Shown piece after piece: positions 46,846 to 55,962 of a DNA stretch of 64,000 nt. Both the position numbers and the translations under genes were made by a program. The stretch is from Clostridium sp. CF012. Its GTDB lineage: Bacteria > Bacillota > Clostridia > Clostridiales > Clostridiaceae. Every line of letters begins with the position of its first letter. The stretch's first letter is position 1. A model generated the notes under the pieces. It made no database searches. It was not told the origin of the DNA and saw nothing but the letters and a program-made list of their open reading frames with translations. The stretch lies in the NCBI RefSeq assembly GCF_018861755.1, contig NZ_JAHLEF010000001.1:434001-498000 (forward strand), written 5' to 3'.

Positions 46846-46874
46846 ATATTAACATCTATTTTCCTATAAGTCAA
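46846..46874 (-). promoter_or_regulatory. Promoter of the purE operon
   Basis: Minus-strand TTGACT (46874-46869), 17-bp spacer, TAATAT (46851-46846), close to the sigma A consensus. Transcription would begin about 20 nt before the aptamer. Confidence 0.8.
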
Positions 46875-46898
46875 TGTATTAATGTCTATATTAATATT

Positions 46899-46963
46899 AT
46901 CGTTCGTGTTTACATCTAATTATATACCGTTAAGCAGTTGTACATCATTTATTGTTCGTGTTT
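46899..46963 (-). promoter_or_regulatory. Two PurBox-like sites upstream of the purE promoter
   Basis: AAACACGAACGAT (46911-46899) and AAACACGAACAAT (46963-46951) are direct repeats 52 bp apart and share the CGAAC core of the Bacillus PurR box. They lie 25-90 bp upstream of the -35. A second regulator is plausible; the match is partial. Confidence 0.4.
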
Positions 46964-47002
46964 TCAAAATTTTACTTTGTATTTAGATGCTAAACTCAAA
47001 AA

Positions 47003-47049
47003 ACTAAGTAGCAGTAAGTATAAAAGTACTCTACTTACTGCTACTTAGT
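47003..47049 (-). terminator. Terminator after purL
   Basis: Perfect 18-bp stem ACTAAGTAGCAGTAAGTA with its complement at 47032-47049, 11-nt loop, then TTTTTTGAG on the minus strand. It separates purL from the riboswitch operon. Confidence 0.92.
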
Positions 47050-47063
47050 ATAAATTTCAGATT

Positions 47064-50000
47064 CTATTTAAAATAATTTACTCCTGCCTCAAATATTTTC
47101 TGGTCCTTTTCACCAATAATATTCACTCCAATATTTGAGCCCATTCTTTCAGAGTGACCCATTTTACCAAAAATTCTTCCATCCAAACTAGTAATTCCTT
47201 CAATAGCGTACATTGACCCATTTGGATTAAAGTTTATATCATAACTTGGAGCACCTTCAAAATCTACGTATTGAGTAGCCACTTGACCATTCTCAAATAA
47301 TTTTTTAATAACTTCCGAGCTTCCTACAAATCTGCCTTCTCCGTGGGATACTGGAATGGTATGGGTATCTCCAATTTTCAAATGACTAAGCCAAGGAGAA
47401 AGGTTTGAAACTACTTTAGTTTCTACCATACGGGATATATGTCTGCCAATTTCATTGTAAGTTAAGGTTGGGCTATTTTCAGTTATATCAGTTATTTTTC
47501 CATAAGGGAGTAATCCTAGTTTTATTAAGGATTGAAAGCCGTTGCATATTCCCAGAATTAAACCGTCCCTATTTTCTAATAACTCACTAACGCTTTCACT
47601 TATTATAGGATTTCTAAAAAATGTAGCCATAAATTTACCAGCCCCATCCGGTTCATCACCAGCACTAAATCCTCCTGGTAGCATAATTATTTGAGACCTT
47701 CCTATCTTTTCTGCTATTACTTTTATAGATTCTTCTATATGCCTTGAGGATAGATTATTTAATACCACTATTTCCACCTCAGCCCCAGCTTTTTCGAAGG
47801 CTCTCATAGAATCATATTCACAATTAGTACCAGGGAACACAGGAATTATAACCCTAGGCTTTGCAATTTTAATTATGGCTTTAGATTTAGAATGCTCTGC
47901 ACTTGCAAGGTTTTTATTATTTATATCATTTACTTTTAAATTTTTTACTTTTTTGCTATCTACTTTTGTAGTAAATACGGGTTCTAGAGTTCCTTCCCAA
48001 TTGGATAGTGCCTCATCTAAGCTAATAGATTCACGGAGTACCGAAATATTTGGTTCTACCTGTGTATTTCCAAGTAATACAATATTCGCCTTATCTTTAA
48101 TTAGCTCCTGGAGTACGCAGTTATCAATTTCCATTACTATACTGCCATAAGCCTCTTTGAATATGCTTTCCACTTTAATATCCTCATTAAATCTAAATCC
48201 TATATTATTACCAAAGCACATTTTTGATATTGCCTCTGCTAGTCCTCCAGTACCTACTGCGTAAGTGGATAAAACTTTACCATTATCTATTAATTTCTTT
48301 ACTAATTTATAGTTTTCACGAAGCTGCTGAAAATCAAGTAATCCATCCTCCTCAATATTTGCATAAATTAAGACCACTTGACTATCATGTTTTTTAAACT
48401 CTGGAGATATGACTTTATCTGTATTTACGGTATCTACTGCGAAAGATACCAGTGTTGGTGGTACATTCATATCATTAAAGCTACCTGACATGCTATCTTT
48501 CCCACCGATGGCCGCTATACTAAATTGTTTTTGCACATGATACGCTCCGAGTAGTGCTGAAAATGGTTTTCCCCACTTGTGTGGATCTTTTGATAATTTT
48601 TCAAAGTACTCTTGGAAGGTGAGCTTAATATTTTCATAATCGGCACCATTTGCCACTACCTTTGTTACAGAATCTATTACCGCATATGCAGCTCCATGGA
48701 AAGGACTCCATTTAGATAATTTAGGATTATATCCATAGGACATTATTGTACCAGTATTTGTGTTCCCACTAAGTATAGGCAACTTTGCTACCATAGCCTG
48801 AATTGGTGTCTTCTGAAACTTACCACCAAAAGGCATTAAAATTGTTCCTGCCCCTATAGTACTATCAAATCTCTCAATTAAACCCTTTTGGCTACAAACG
48901 TTCAAGTTTGATAATGTCTCATTCCATAGTGTTTTTATTGATTTTTCTGAATTTGTTTTTATATCTTTTGAAAAATAGTATTCACTTTCACTCGGTGCAG
49001 CTACTTTTACATTAGTAGACTGTTTAACCCCATTGGTATCTAGAAAACTTCTACTTACATCAACTATAGTTCTTCCTTGCCATATCATTTTAAGCCTGTT
49101 ATCATCAGTTATTTGCGCTACCTCCACAGCCTCCAAATTCTCCTCTTCTGAAAGTTTTATAAATGCATTAACATCGTCGCGTCTAACAACCACCGCCATA
49201 CGTTCTTGAGATTCTGAGATTGCTAGCTCTGTGCCATCTAGGCCATGGTACTTTTTAGGCACCGCATCTAAATTAATTATAAGTGCATCTGCCAGTTCAC
49301 CTATAGCTACAGATACCCCGCCTGCACCAAAATCATTACATCTTTTTATTAATTTTGTAACTACAGGATTTCTAAATAATCTTTGAATCTTTCTCTCTGT
49401 AGGTGCATTCCCCTTTTGAACCTCTGCTCCTGAAGCTCGTAATGAATTCTCACTATGCTGCTTCGAGGACCCAGTAGCTCCACCACATCCATCACGACCT
49501 GTTTTTCCACCAAGAAGTATAACCACGTCCCCTGCCATAGGCGTCTCTCGAACTACATTTTCATAAGGTACCGCTCCAATAACTGCGCCTACTTCCATTC
49601 TTTTAGCCACAAAGTCTTCATCATAAATCTCAGAAACTAGTCCTGTGGCAAGTCCTATTTGATTTCCATAAGAACTATAACCGTGAGCAGCTTCAAGGGT
49701 TATTTTCCTTTGAGGTAGTTTTCCTTTTATAGTATCTGAAATTTTCACTCTTGGATCTCCGCAGCCTGTAACTCGCATTGCCTGATACACATAACTCCTA
49801 CCTGATAACGGATCTCTTATGGCTCCACCAAGACAAGTAGCTGCACCACCAAAAGGTTCTATTTCAGTAGGGTGATTATGGGTTTCATTTTTAAACATTA
49901 CAAGCCATTTTTCCTTCTCTCCATCAATGTCTGCTTCCACAATTATACTACAGGCATTGATTTCATCTGAAACATCAAGGTCAACTAGCTTTCCTTTTTT

Positions 50001-50861
50001 CCTTAACTCTTTCATGCCAATAACTGCCATATCCATCAATGTAACGTCTCTACCTTTTGTACCATAAACAAACTTTCTAGTATCTAAATATTCCGCGTAA
50101 GCCATTTTAATCCCATTAGAATATTTGCCATCTTCTATGTATACCTCCTCAATTACAGTATTAAAGGTTGTATGCCTACAATGATCTGACCAATAAGTAT
50201 CTATAACTTTTATCTCCGTTATAGATGGATCTCTCTTTTCAGTGTCTTTAAAATAATCCCTGCAGTATTTTAAGTCTTCAAAGCTCATAGCTAGAGCATT
50301 ATCACTTAAGAATTGTTTTAAATTTAAATCATTCATATTAATAAAGGATTCTAATATACTCACCTGCTCAGGTTTTGCAAAATTTTGCTGCAGATCCTTT
50401 GGTTTTTCCAAATCTGTTTCTCTAGAGTCTACGACATTTATACAATAATCTTTTATCATAGCTACTTCGTTTTTAGAAATATTACCCTTTAATAATATAA
50501 TTTTTGCAGTTTTAACTAAGGGTTTGTCCTTTTGGGTTAAAATTTGAATACATTGAGCAGCTGAATCCGCTCTTTGATCATATTGCCCGGGCAAATATTC
50601 AATAGCAAATACAGTTTCTCCTTTTTCAATATTTAGCTCTTCATCATAAACCTCATCAACTGTAGGCTCTGAAAATATTGTATTTCTTGACTTTTGATAC
50701 TGATCTTCTGATATTCCCATAATATCATATCTATTAATTAATCTAAGCCCTTCCAAGTTCCCTATACCTAGATTTATCACTATATCTTTTAAGAATTTTC
50801 CACCTTCAACATTATAGTTCGCTTTTTTCTCAACATATAACCTATATATCTTATTTTCCAT
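47064..50861 (-). CDS. purL: Phosphoribosylformylglycinamidine synthase PurL (single-chain)
   Basis: A 1265-residue single-chain enzyme. The AIRS-type halves include SDHCRHTTFNTVI, KNETHNHPTEIEPFGGAATCLGGAIRDPL and FGAGGVSVAIGELADALI. The C-terminal glutaminase domain has the Cys in LGICNGFQSLIKLG and PVSHGEGRF. It converts FGAR to FGAM; separate purS and purQ are not needed. ATG 50861 follows GGAGG by 9 nt. It is upstream of the riboswitch operon and ends at its own strong terminator, so it is transcribed separately. Confidence 0.96.
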   Translation of the reverse strand: MENKIYRLYVEKKANYNVEGGKFLKDIVINLGIGNLEGLRLINRYDIMGISEDQYQKSRNTIFSEPTVDEVYDEELNIEKGETVFAIEYLPGQYDQRADSAAQCIQILTQKDKPLVKTAKIILLKGNISKNEVAMIKDYCINVVDSRETDLEKPKDLQQNFAKPEQVSILESFINMNDLNLKQFLSDNALAMSFEDLKYCRDYFKDTEKRDPSITEIKVIDTYWSDHCRHTTFNTVIEEVYIEDGKYSNGIKMAYAEYLDTRKFVYGTKGRDVTLMDMAVIGMKELRKKGKLVDLDVSDEINACSIIVEADIDGEKEKWLVMFKNETHNHPTEIEPFGGAATCLGGAIRDPLSGRSYVYQAMRVTGCGDPRVKISDTIKGKLPQRKITLEAAHGYSSYGNQIGLATGLVSEIYDEDFVAKRMEVGAVIGAVPYENVVRETPMAGDVVILLGGKTGRDGCGGATGSSKQHSENSLRASGAEVQKGNAPTERKIQRLFRNPVVTKLIKRCNDFGAGGVSVAIGELADALIINLDAVPKKYHGLDGTELAISESQERMAVVVRRDDVNAFIKLSEEENLEAVEVAQITDDNRLKMIWQGRTIVDVSRSFLDTNGVKQSTNVKVAAPSESEYYFSKDIKTNSEKSIKTLWNETLSNLNVCSQKGLIERFDSTIGAGTILMPFGGKFQKTPIQAMVAKLPILSGNTNTGTIMSYGYNPKLSKWSPFHGAAYAVIDSVTKVVANGADYENIKLTFQEYFEKLSKDPHKWGKPFSALLGAYHVQKQFSIAAIGGKDSMSGSFNDMNVPPTLVSFAVDTVNTDKVISPEFKKHDSQVVLIYANIEEDGLLDFQQLRENYKLVKKLIDNGKVLSTYAVGTGGLAEAISKMCFGNNIGFRFNEDIKVESIFKEAYGSIVMEIDNCVLQELIKDKANIVLLGNTQVEPNISVLRESISLDEALSNWEGTLEPVFTTKVDSKKVKNLKVNDINNKNLASAEHSKSKAIIKIAKPRVIIPVFPGTNCEYDSMRAFEKAGAEVEIVVLNNLSSRHIEESIKVIAEKIGRSQIIMLPGGFSAGDEPDGAGKFMATFFRNPIISESVSELLENRDGLILGICNGFQSLIKLGLLPYGKITDITENSPTLTYNEIGRHISRMVETKVVSNLSPWLSHLKIGDTHTIPVSHGEGRFVGSSEVIKKLFENGQVATQYVDFEGAPSYDINFNPNGSMYAIEGITSLDGRIFGKMGHSERMGSNIGVNIIGEKDQKIFEAGVNYFK

Positions 50862-51031
50862 GATTAATACCTCCAAAATATAAATTTATACGAATATTAA
50901 ACATTAAATATCTTTTATGATTCGTTATATTTATAGTATAGTATATTTTATCTAATTATAAAAGCTTATTTTACTATAATTCCATACTTTCCTGATTTTA
51001 ATACTTTTTATAAGCTAAATATAGTACACGT

Positions 51032-51071
51032 AAAAAAGCAGGATGGCATACATATGCCACCCTGTTTTTTA
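51032..51071 (-). terminator. Terminator after the AGCS symporter gene
   Basis: Minus-strand AAAAAACAGG then TGGCATATGTATGCCA and CCTGCTTTTTT, a nested near-perfect palindrome with a T run, 19 bp past the stop. Confidence 0.9.
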
Positions 51072-51089
51072 TAAAAATATATTACTTGT

Positions 51090-52433
51090 TTAGTTTTTCT
51101 TTTCAAAATCATCTTCATAATCATCTAAAGACTTTTTAACTAAAGCTCTAAGTCCTAATAATGCCAGTAAATTTGGCATAACCATTAATGCATTAAATGT
51201 ATCTGCCAGTTCCCAGACTAATTCAACCTTTAAAGCTGAACCTAATACTATAAATATAAGAACTAAAATTCTATATATATTTAAAGCTTTTTTACCAAAT
51301 AAGTATTTAACATTGGCTTCTCCAAAGAAATACCAAGCTACTATTGTAGAAAAAGCAAAGAAGAATAATGCTATAGCTACAAAGGGCCCTCCAAAACTTC
51401 CCATACCCTCACTGAAAGCCTTTTGTGTTAGAGCTATACCAGTAGTTTTTCCATCTAATGCTCCTGTAGTTAATATAACCATTGCAGTTAGTGTTAAAAT
51501 AATAAATGTATCAATAAATACACATACTATTGCAACAAGTCCTTGCTCTGCTGGGTGTTTAACTTTTGCAACTGCATGTGCATGTGGTGTTGAACCCATT
51601 CCAGCTTCATTTGAGAATAATCCTCTTGCAATACCATATCTCATAGCTTCTTTTACTCCCACTCCCATTATACCACCAGTAACAGCTTGAGGATTAAAGG
51701 CTCCTACAAATATCATTTTAAATGCTGGTCCTATATTAGCGTAATTTATAAATATAATTGCTAAACTACCTACTATATAAAATAGTGCCATAAATGGGAC
51801 TATTTTTTCAGTAAATGCAGCAATTCGGCCTACTCCCCCAATAAAAATCATTCCAGCTAATGCTGCAACAACCACACCAACCATTATACGAACATTAGTA
51901 TGTTCACTTATTGCGGCACCTATGGAATTAGCTTGTACCATGTTACCTATAAATCCCAAGGCAATTATTATAGTTACTGAAAAAAATGCTGCTAGCTTTT
52001 TACTTCCAAGACCTTTACTAATATAGTAAGCAGGTCCTCCCGTAACTTCACCATTAACTGTCTGTTTGAATTTTTGCCCAAGCACCGCTTCCGCAAAAAT
52101 GGTTGCCATACCAAAGAACGCACTTACCCACATCCAGAATATAGCCCCTGGTCCACCTGATACCATAGCCGTTGCAGCTCCTGCTAAATTTCCTGTTCCT
52201 ACTTGAGCAGCTATTGAAGTTGTCATAGCTTGAAAGGATGACATACCATCTTTTCCTGCTTTATGTCCAAATTTAATTCCTCCAAAAGTTTTTTTAAATG
52301 CAGCTTTAAATTTTCTAACTTGAACAAATCTTAAAGTTACTGTAAAGTAAATTCCAGTACCACATAATAGGAATATTAATACATACCCCCACAAAATCTC
52401 ATTAATGCTTTTAATAATTGATAAAAAGTCCAT
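51090..52433 (-). CDS. AGCS-family alanine/glycine:sodium symporter
   Basis: A 447-residue membrane protein with about ten helices. The AGCS signature is MTTSIAAQVGTGNLAGAATAMVSGGPGAIFWMW, then FSNEAGMGSTPHAHA. It imports alanine or glycine with sodium. The tandem glycine riboswitch directly upstream argues for glycine. AAGGGA lies about 9 nt before the ATG. Confidence 0.95.
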   Translation of the reverse strand: MDFLSIIKSINEILWGYVLIFLLCGTGIYFTVTLRFVQVRKFKAAFKKTFGGIKFGHKAGKDGMSSFQAMTTSIAAQVGTGNLAGAATAMVSGGPGAIFWMWVSAFFGMATIFAEAVLGQKFKQTVNGEVTGGPAYYISKGLGSKKLAAFFSVTIIIALGFIGNMVQANSIGAAISEHTNVRIMVGVVVAALAGMIFIGGVGRIAAFTEKIVPFMALFYIVGSLAIIFINYANIGPAFKMIFVGAFNPQAVTGGIMGVGVKEAMRYGIARGLFSNEAGMGSTPHAHAVAKVKHPAEQGLVAIVCVFIDTFIILTLTAMVILTTGALDGKTTGIALTQKAFSEGMGSFGGPFVAIALFFFAFSTIVAWYFFGEANVKYLFGKKALNIYRILVLIFIVLGSALKVELVWELADTFNALMVMPNLLALLGLRALVKKSLDDYEDDFEKKN

Positions 52434-52561
52434 TAATACACGTCCCTTCTAGTTGTTTAATTTTGCATAAAAAATTTATACCAATTAATATACTGTGAGA
52501 CTATTATACTTTTAAAGCACACTAAAATAGAGATCAAAATGAAATGATCTTTTGAAAATAA

Positions 52562-52812
52562 CCCTGTCCTTTTACCTGAGAGCTTCACTATTCCAGCATT
52601 CAATCACCTACAAACAATATGTAATTAAATGATGTTTAGCTTTCTCCTTCGGTGCTATAAAAGTCTCTCCAGAGGTTCGTCCAATATCAGTACTTGTCCA
52701 AATGGATACCTGAAAGCTTAACTTCTTCGGTGGATGTATAACCAATCAAGTTTTAATTGTTTAATTGCTTTTAAACTTAATTTCTTATACATCTCTCTCC
52801 TAATATCTTCAT
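52562..52812 (-). promoter_or_regulatory. Tandem glycine riboswitch
   Basis: Two aptamers read on the minus strand. The first has AGGAGAGAGATGTATAA, CACCGAAGAAG and CTTTCAGG followed by TTTGGAC; the second has CTCTGGAGAGACTTTTATAG, CACCGAAGGAG and CTCTCAGGTAAAAGGACAG. The linker ATATTGGACGAACCTC is typical of the tandem form. It controls the AGCS symporter gene 129 nt downstream, usually as an on-switch or off-switch for glycine uptake. Confidence 0.93.
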
Positions 52813-52917
52813 ACGAAATTATTAATTTGTAATCATTTACACCACTATACCATATTTCTCAAGTTTATTTCATTTTTTTTACAAAATAATTTAAATTTCT
52901 CTATTTTTTTAATATAT

Positions 52918-52947
52918 ACCATGTATATATAACTGTATATACATGGT
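52918..52947. repeat. 12-bp palindrome in the rnpB-riboswitch gap
   Basis: ACCATGTATATA/TATATACATGGT, perfect, 6-nt loop. It lies between the rnpB terminator and the glycine riboswitch; it could be an operator or hairpin. Unassigned. Confidence 0.5.
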
Positions 52948-52997
52948 TTTACATATTTAAATTTAATATGTTTAAAATTTATACTTTTTTATACAAT

Positions 52998-53030
52998 AAA
53001 AAAACACCCACCGTAAAGTGAATGTTTTTA
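52998..53030 (-). terminator. Terminator of rnpB
   Basis: Minus-strand AAAACATTCAC/GTGGGTGTTTT hairpin and a T7 run directly after the RNA. Confidence 0.85.
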
Positions 53031-53034
53031 TTGG

Positions 53035-53419
53035 TACAAGTAAGTCTATAAGCCGAGTCCTGTATTAGACAATCATCTATCTAGGCCTATTGTTACCAAT
53101 AAGCTCAAGCGATACACCCGAGAACGAGACGGGCAGTCCCATAATGTTCTCCTATTCGATCTTGCTCCAGGTGGGGTTTACATAGCCGCAAAGTCGCCAT
53201 TGCGCTGGTGAGCTCTTACCTCACCTTTCCATCCTTACTAGTATACTCGAAGATTAGCAAGCTAATCTATGGAATACCTTTAGCGGTATATCTCTGTTGC
53301 ACTTTCCTTAAAGTCGCCTCCACTGGGAGTTACCCAGCACCCTTGCCCTATGGAGCTCGGACTTTCCTCTCCACAATATTGCATGCAATACTGTGCAGCG
53401 ATTGTCTGGCTTACTTGCT
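53035..53419 (-). ncRNA. rnpB: RNase P RNA (bacterial)
   Basis: About 385 nt catalytic RNA of RNase P, which trims tRNA 5' ends. Signatures on the minus strand: the 5' P1 strand GCAAGTAAG with its partner CTTACTTGT at the 3' end, GAGGAAAGTCCGAGCTCC (CRI), AGGGTGCTGG, the GGAAAGTGCAACAGAGA segment and near the 3' end TATCGCTTGAGCTTATTGG. Ends are inferred from P1. It has its own terminator. A 79-codon plus-strand reading over it is a shadow. Confidence 0.94.
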
Positions 53420-53466
53420 AAATAATCATACCATATTACCTACGTAAATGCAAATGGTATTTTATA

Positions 53467-54282
53467 CTACATAGTTTTATATGGATCCTGTGATATTCGA
53501 GAAATTATAACCTCATTATCATATCCATTTTCTATCAATTGTTTTTTAAGTTTTTCTCCAAATATTTTGAGCGGTGTCCACTCTGTTGCAAAATGTCCAG
53601 CATCAATTAACGCTATATGCTCTTCTTTTAAATCATTAACGCGGTGATATTTAGTATCCCCTGTAATAATACAATCTGCACCTAATTCCACACTTTCATA
53701 AAAAAAATCTTCTCCACTGCCATTTATAATAGCAATAGTTTTTATTAAATCATTATTATCCCCTACATATCTTATTGATTCTGTGTTAAATGTTTTTTTT
53801 ACATTTTCACATAATTCCCCCAGCATAATAGGCTCATCCAAGCACACTAATCTTCCAATACCAGAATCACCTTCCAGGGAATTAGAGTTTTTTGATGGTT
53901 CAATGATCTTATAATTATTAAATCCTAATATCTCAGTAGCTATATCATTTAAACCGCCGAATGCAGAATCTAAATTTGTATGACTAGCATAGACATTTAT
54001 ACCATTCAAAATCAGCTCAATAATTTTTCTACCTACTAAGGTATCACGGGTTATAGTTTTAGGTTTGATGAAAAGAAGTGGATGATGAGTTAATATAAAA
54101 TTGCATCCGTTATCTACAGCTTCTGAAATTACATCCATTGTGCAATCTAATGCGATTAAAATTTTTGTAACTTTTGCATCACTGTCCCCAACCATTAGTC
54201 CAACATTATCATAATCCTCTTTTAGTATAGCGGGTGCATACACTTCCATAATAGCTTCAATAGTTCTTACTTTTAAAAACAT
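53467..54282 (-). CDS. NIF3/DUF34 dinuclear metal protein
   Basis: 271 residues. Family motifs: KEDYDNVGLMVGD, NFILTHHPLLFIK (metal His pair), VYASHTNLDSAFGGLND, and near the end LIDAGHFATEW. These ring-forming proteins bind two metal ions; proposed roles include GTP cyclohydrolase-like activity or metal insertion. The gene overlaps trmK by 10 bp, a pairing conserved in Firmicutes. Confidence 0.93.
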   Translation of the reverse strand: MFLKVRTIEAIMEVYAPAILKEDYDNVGLMVGDSDAKVTKILIALDCTMDVISEAVDNGCNFILTHHPLLFIKPKTITRDTLVGRKIIELILNGINVYASHTNLDSAFGGLNDIATEILGFNNYKIIEPSKNSNSLEGDSGIGRLVCLDEPIMLGELCENVKKTFNTESIRYVGDNNDLIKTIAIINGSGEDFFYESVELGADCIITGDTKYHRVNDLKEEHIALIDAGHFATEWTPLKIFGEKLKKQLIENGYDNEVIISRISQDPYKTM

Positions 54283-54962
54283 TTTAAAAACCCCTTAAGT
54301 TCTTGTGTAACATGATATAGTTGTGCCTTCCTATTTTTAGATAAAATTGTATCATCATTTAAACTATCATATACTTTTAAATATTTCAGTAATTTAAACT
54401 CTATAAAGCACTGCATAACTTCACTTTTTTTATCTAATAATAATTTACTTATCTCATAATATATACTGTCAAGTATTATAGGTTTATTATTATACTTCAC
54501 CTTAATAATTTCATAATACTTGCCATCATCATTGCAAATTTCTTCATCAAGGATATTATATCCTGTGATATACAAATACTCTCTCAAAACCTCAGCATTT
54601 TGAACTGGCTGAAGTATCATATATTTAAATTGTTTAACTACATCTAAATCTGCTTCTAAGATATCTCTTATTAAATTACCACCCATTCCTGCAATAATAG
54701 CTATTTGGGCCTCTCCCTTACTGACTGTAGATAAACCACTTCCAAGTCTACAACTAATTTGTGCGGATGCATTATTGTGAATAATATTATTTCTGGCCTT
54801 CTCAACTGGTCCCTTATTTATGTCAGAAGCAATGGCACTTTTTATTACACCATTTTTCACTAAATAGATAGGAACATAGCCATGATCTGTTCCTACATCA
54901 ATTACACTGTCACATTCTTCTATCATACTTACAATTGCTTTTAATCTTATACTAAGCTCCAT
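54273..54962 (-). CDS. trmK: tRNA (adenine-22-N1)-methyltransferase TrmK
   Basis: A 229-residue SAM enzyme. DVGTDHGYVPIYLV is the SAM loop, AIIAGMGGNLIRDILE is the conserved core and YMILQPVQNAEVLREYL is the family signature. It methylates A22 of tRNA. ATG 54962 has AAGG at 9 nt; the ATG at 54971 touches the site. It follows the PH-domain gene and overlaps the NIF3 gene. Confidence 0.92.
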   Translation of the reverse strand: MELSIRLKAIVSMIEECDSVIDVGTDHGYVPIYLVKNGVIKSAIASDINKGPVEKARNNIIHNNASAQISCRLGSGLSTVSKGEAQIAIIAGMGGNLIRDILEADLDVVKQFKYMILQPVQNAEVLREYLYITGYNILDEEICNDDGKYYEIIKVKYNNKPIILDSIYYEISKLLLDKKSEVMQCFIEFKLLKYLKVYDSLNDDTILSKNRKAQLYHVTQELKGFLKCF

Positions 54963-54973
54963 ATTTTTCATCC

Positions 54974-55861
54974 TTATCTAAAGTTAATTAATATCTTAAA
55001 CTGAATAATTAAAAATATCATGGCCACAATTAGTGACAAATATATAAATTTATATGCTGATTTCCTATCATATTTCGCACTAAAATAGCCTGCATAGTAC
55101 ATACAAAATAGCAATGCCATATTTAACACCCCGTAAATCATCTGGGTAAATGCAAATTGCTTTCCCGTTCCCATTTTTATTGGGTTGAAATTCGCATCAA
55201 AGTTTAAAGGCATGCTGTTGGGTATCATATTTTTTAAATATAATATAAATGGATTCAAGGTTAAAATTAGCGTTATTATACTAACTATCATTAAAGGTAA
55301 AATAAAATGCTTGTCTTTATGAAGGTTATAGCTATTATTCACTTTATATTTCCACTCTACTTTATTCACATTGTGATATGCCAGTGCTTCTTCGAATTTT
55401 TCATAATCTACAGGAGATACTGCATAATTCATATGTTGGGTTTTTAGATAAAATATTTTTTCGTTATTTGTGACAAACAATCTAGATATCCCAATTTTAT
55501 CAATGACAAATCTCCCCATAGCAAAGTTACTTGCTGCTATGCCATTAAGCTTAATCCCTTTAATTGTACCACTTGACATAGTATATCCTTCAATCTGATC
55601 TAAAGGTAGAATCACTTTTTTAAATGATCCAATAGCATAAATACCAAGATTTTCGTCATCAATAGTGCATTTAAGTGATGAGTAAAGCAACATGTAGTAT
55701 ATTTGATATATATTACAAGACACTAATATAATCTTTAACAGGCTAGCTACAATGTATGAATTGGTAAATCTTAGTAATATCAAAATTAATATATTATACA
55801 GCGCAGTCATGAGCAACATAGACCCGAGGCCACGTCCCCCTTTAGATATATAACTATCCAT
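54974..55861 (-). CDS. Membrane protein with bacterial PH domain
   Basis: 295 residues with four membrane helices (about 13-30, 38-58, 193-215, 245-290) and a central soluble region (residues 65-160: CTIDDENLGIYAIGSFKKVILPLDQIEG...GISRLFVTNNEKIFYLKT) resembling bacterial PH domains. The function is unknown; such proteins may sense envelope stress. It sits between rpoD and trmK on the same strand. Confidence 0.75.
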   Translation of the reverse strand: MDSYISKGGRGLGSMLLMTALYNILILILLRFTNSYIVASLLKIILVSCNIYQIYYMLLYSSLKCTIDDENLGIYAIGSFKKVILPLDQIEGYTMSSGTIKGIKLNGIAASNFAMGRFVIDKIGISRLFVTNNEKIFYLKTQHMNYAVSPVDYEKFEEALAYHNVNKVEWKYKVNNSYNLHKDKHFILPLMIVSIITLILTLNPFILYLKNMIPNSMPLNFDANFNPIKMGTGKQFAFTQMIYGVLNMALLFCMYYAGYFSAKYDRKSAYKFIYLSLIVAMIFLIIQFKILINFR

Positions 55862-55935
55862 TAAATCACCTTCTCAAGGTTATTATATCATATTTAAATC
55901 CACCTTGTAAATATTTTTCCATAATTTTACACCAA

Positions 55936-55962
55936 GAAAAAAAACACCTTAAATAAGGTGTT
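55936..55962 (-). terminator. Terminator of the dnaG-rpoD unit
   Basis: Minus-strand AACACCTTA/TAAGGTGTT hairpin with TTTTTTTT, overlapping the rpoD stop codon. Confidence 0.92.

Noticed and set aside
53208-53447. 79-codon plus-strand reading
   Set aside because: It lies over the RNase P RNA on the other strand; the RNA structure explains the sequence.
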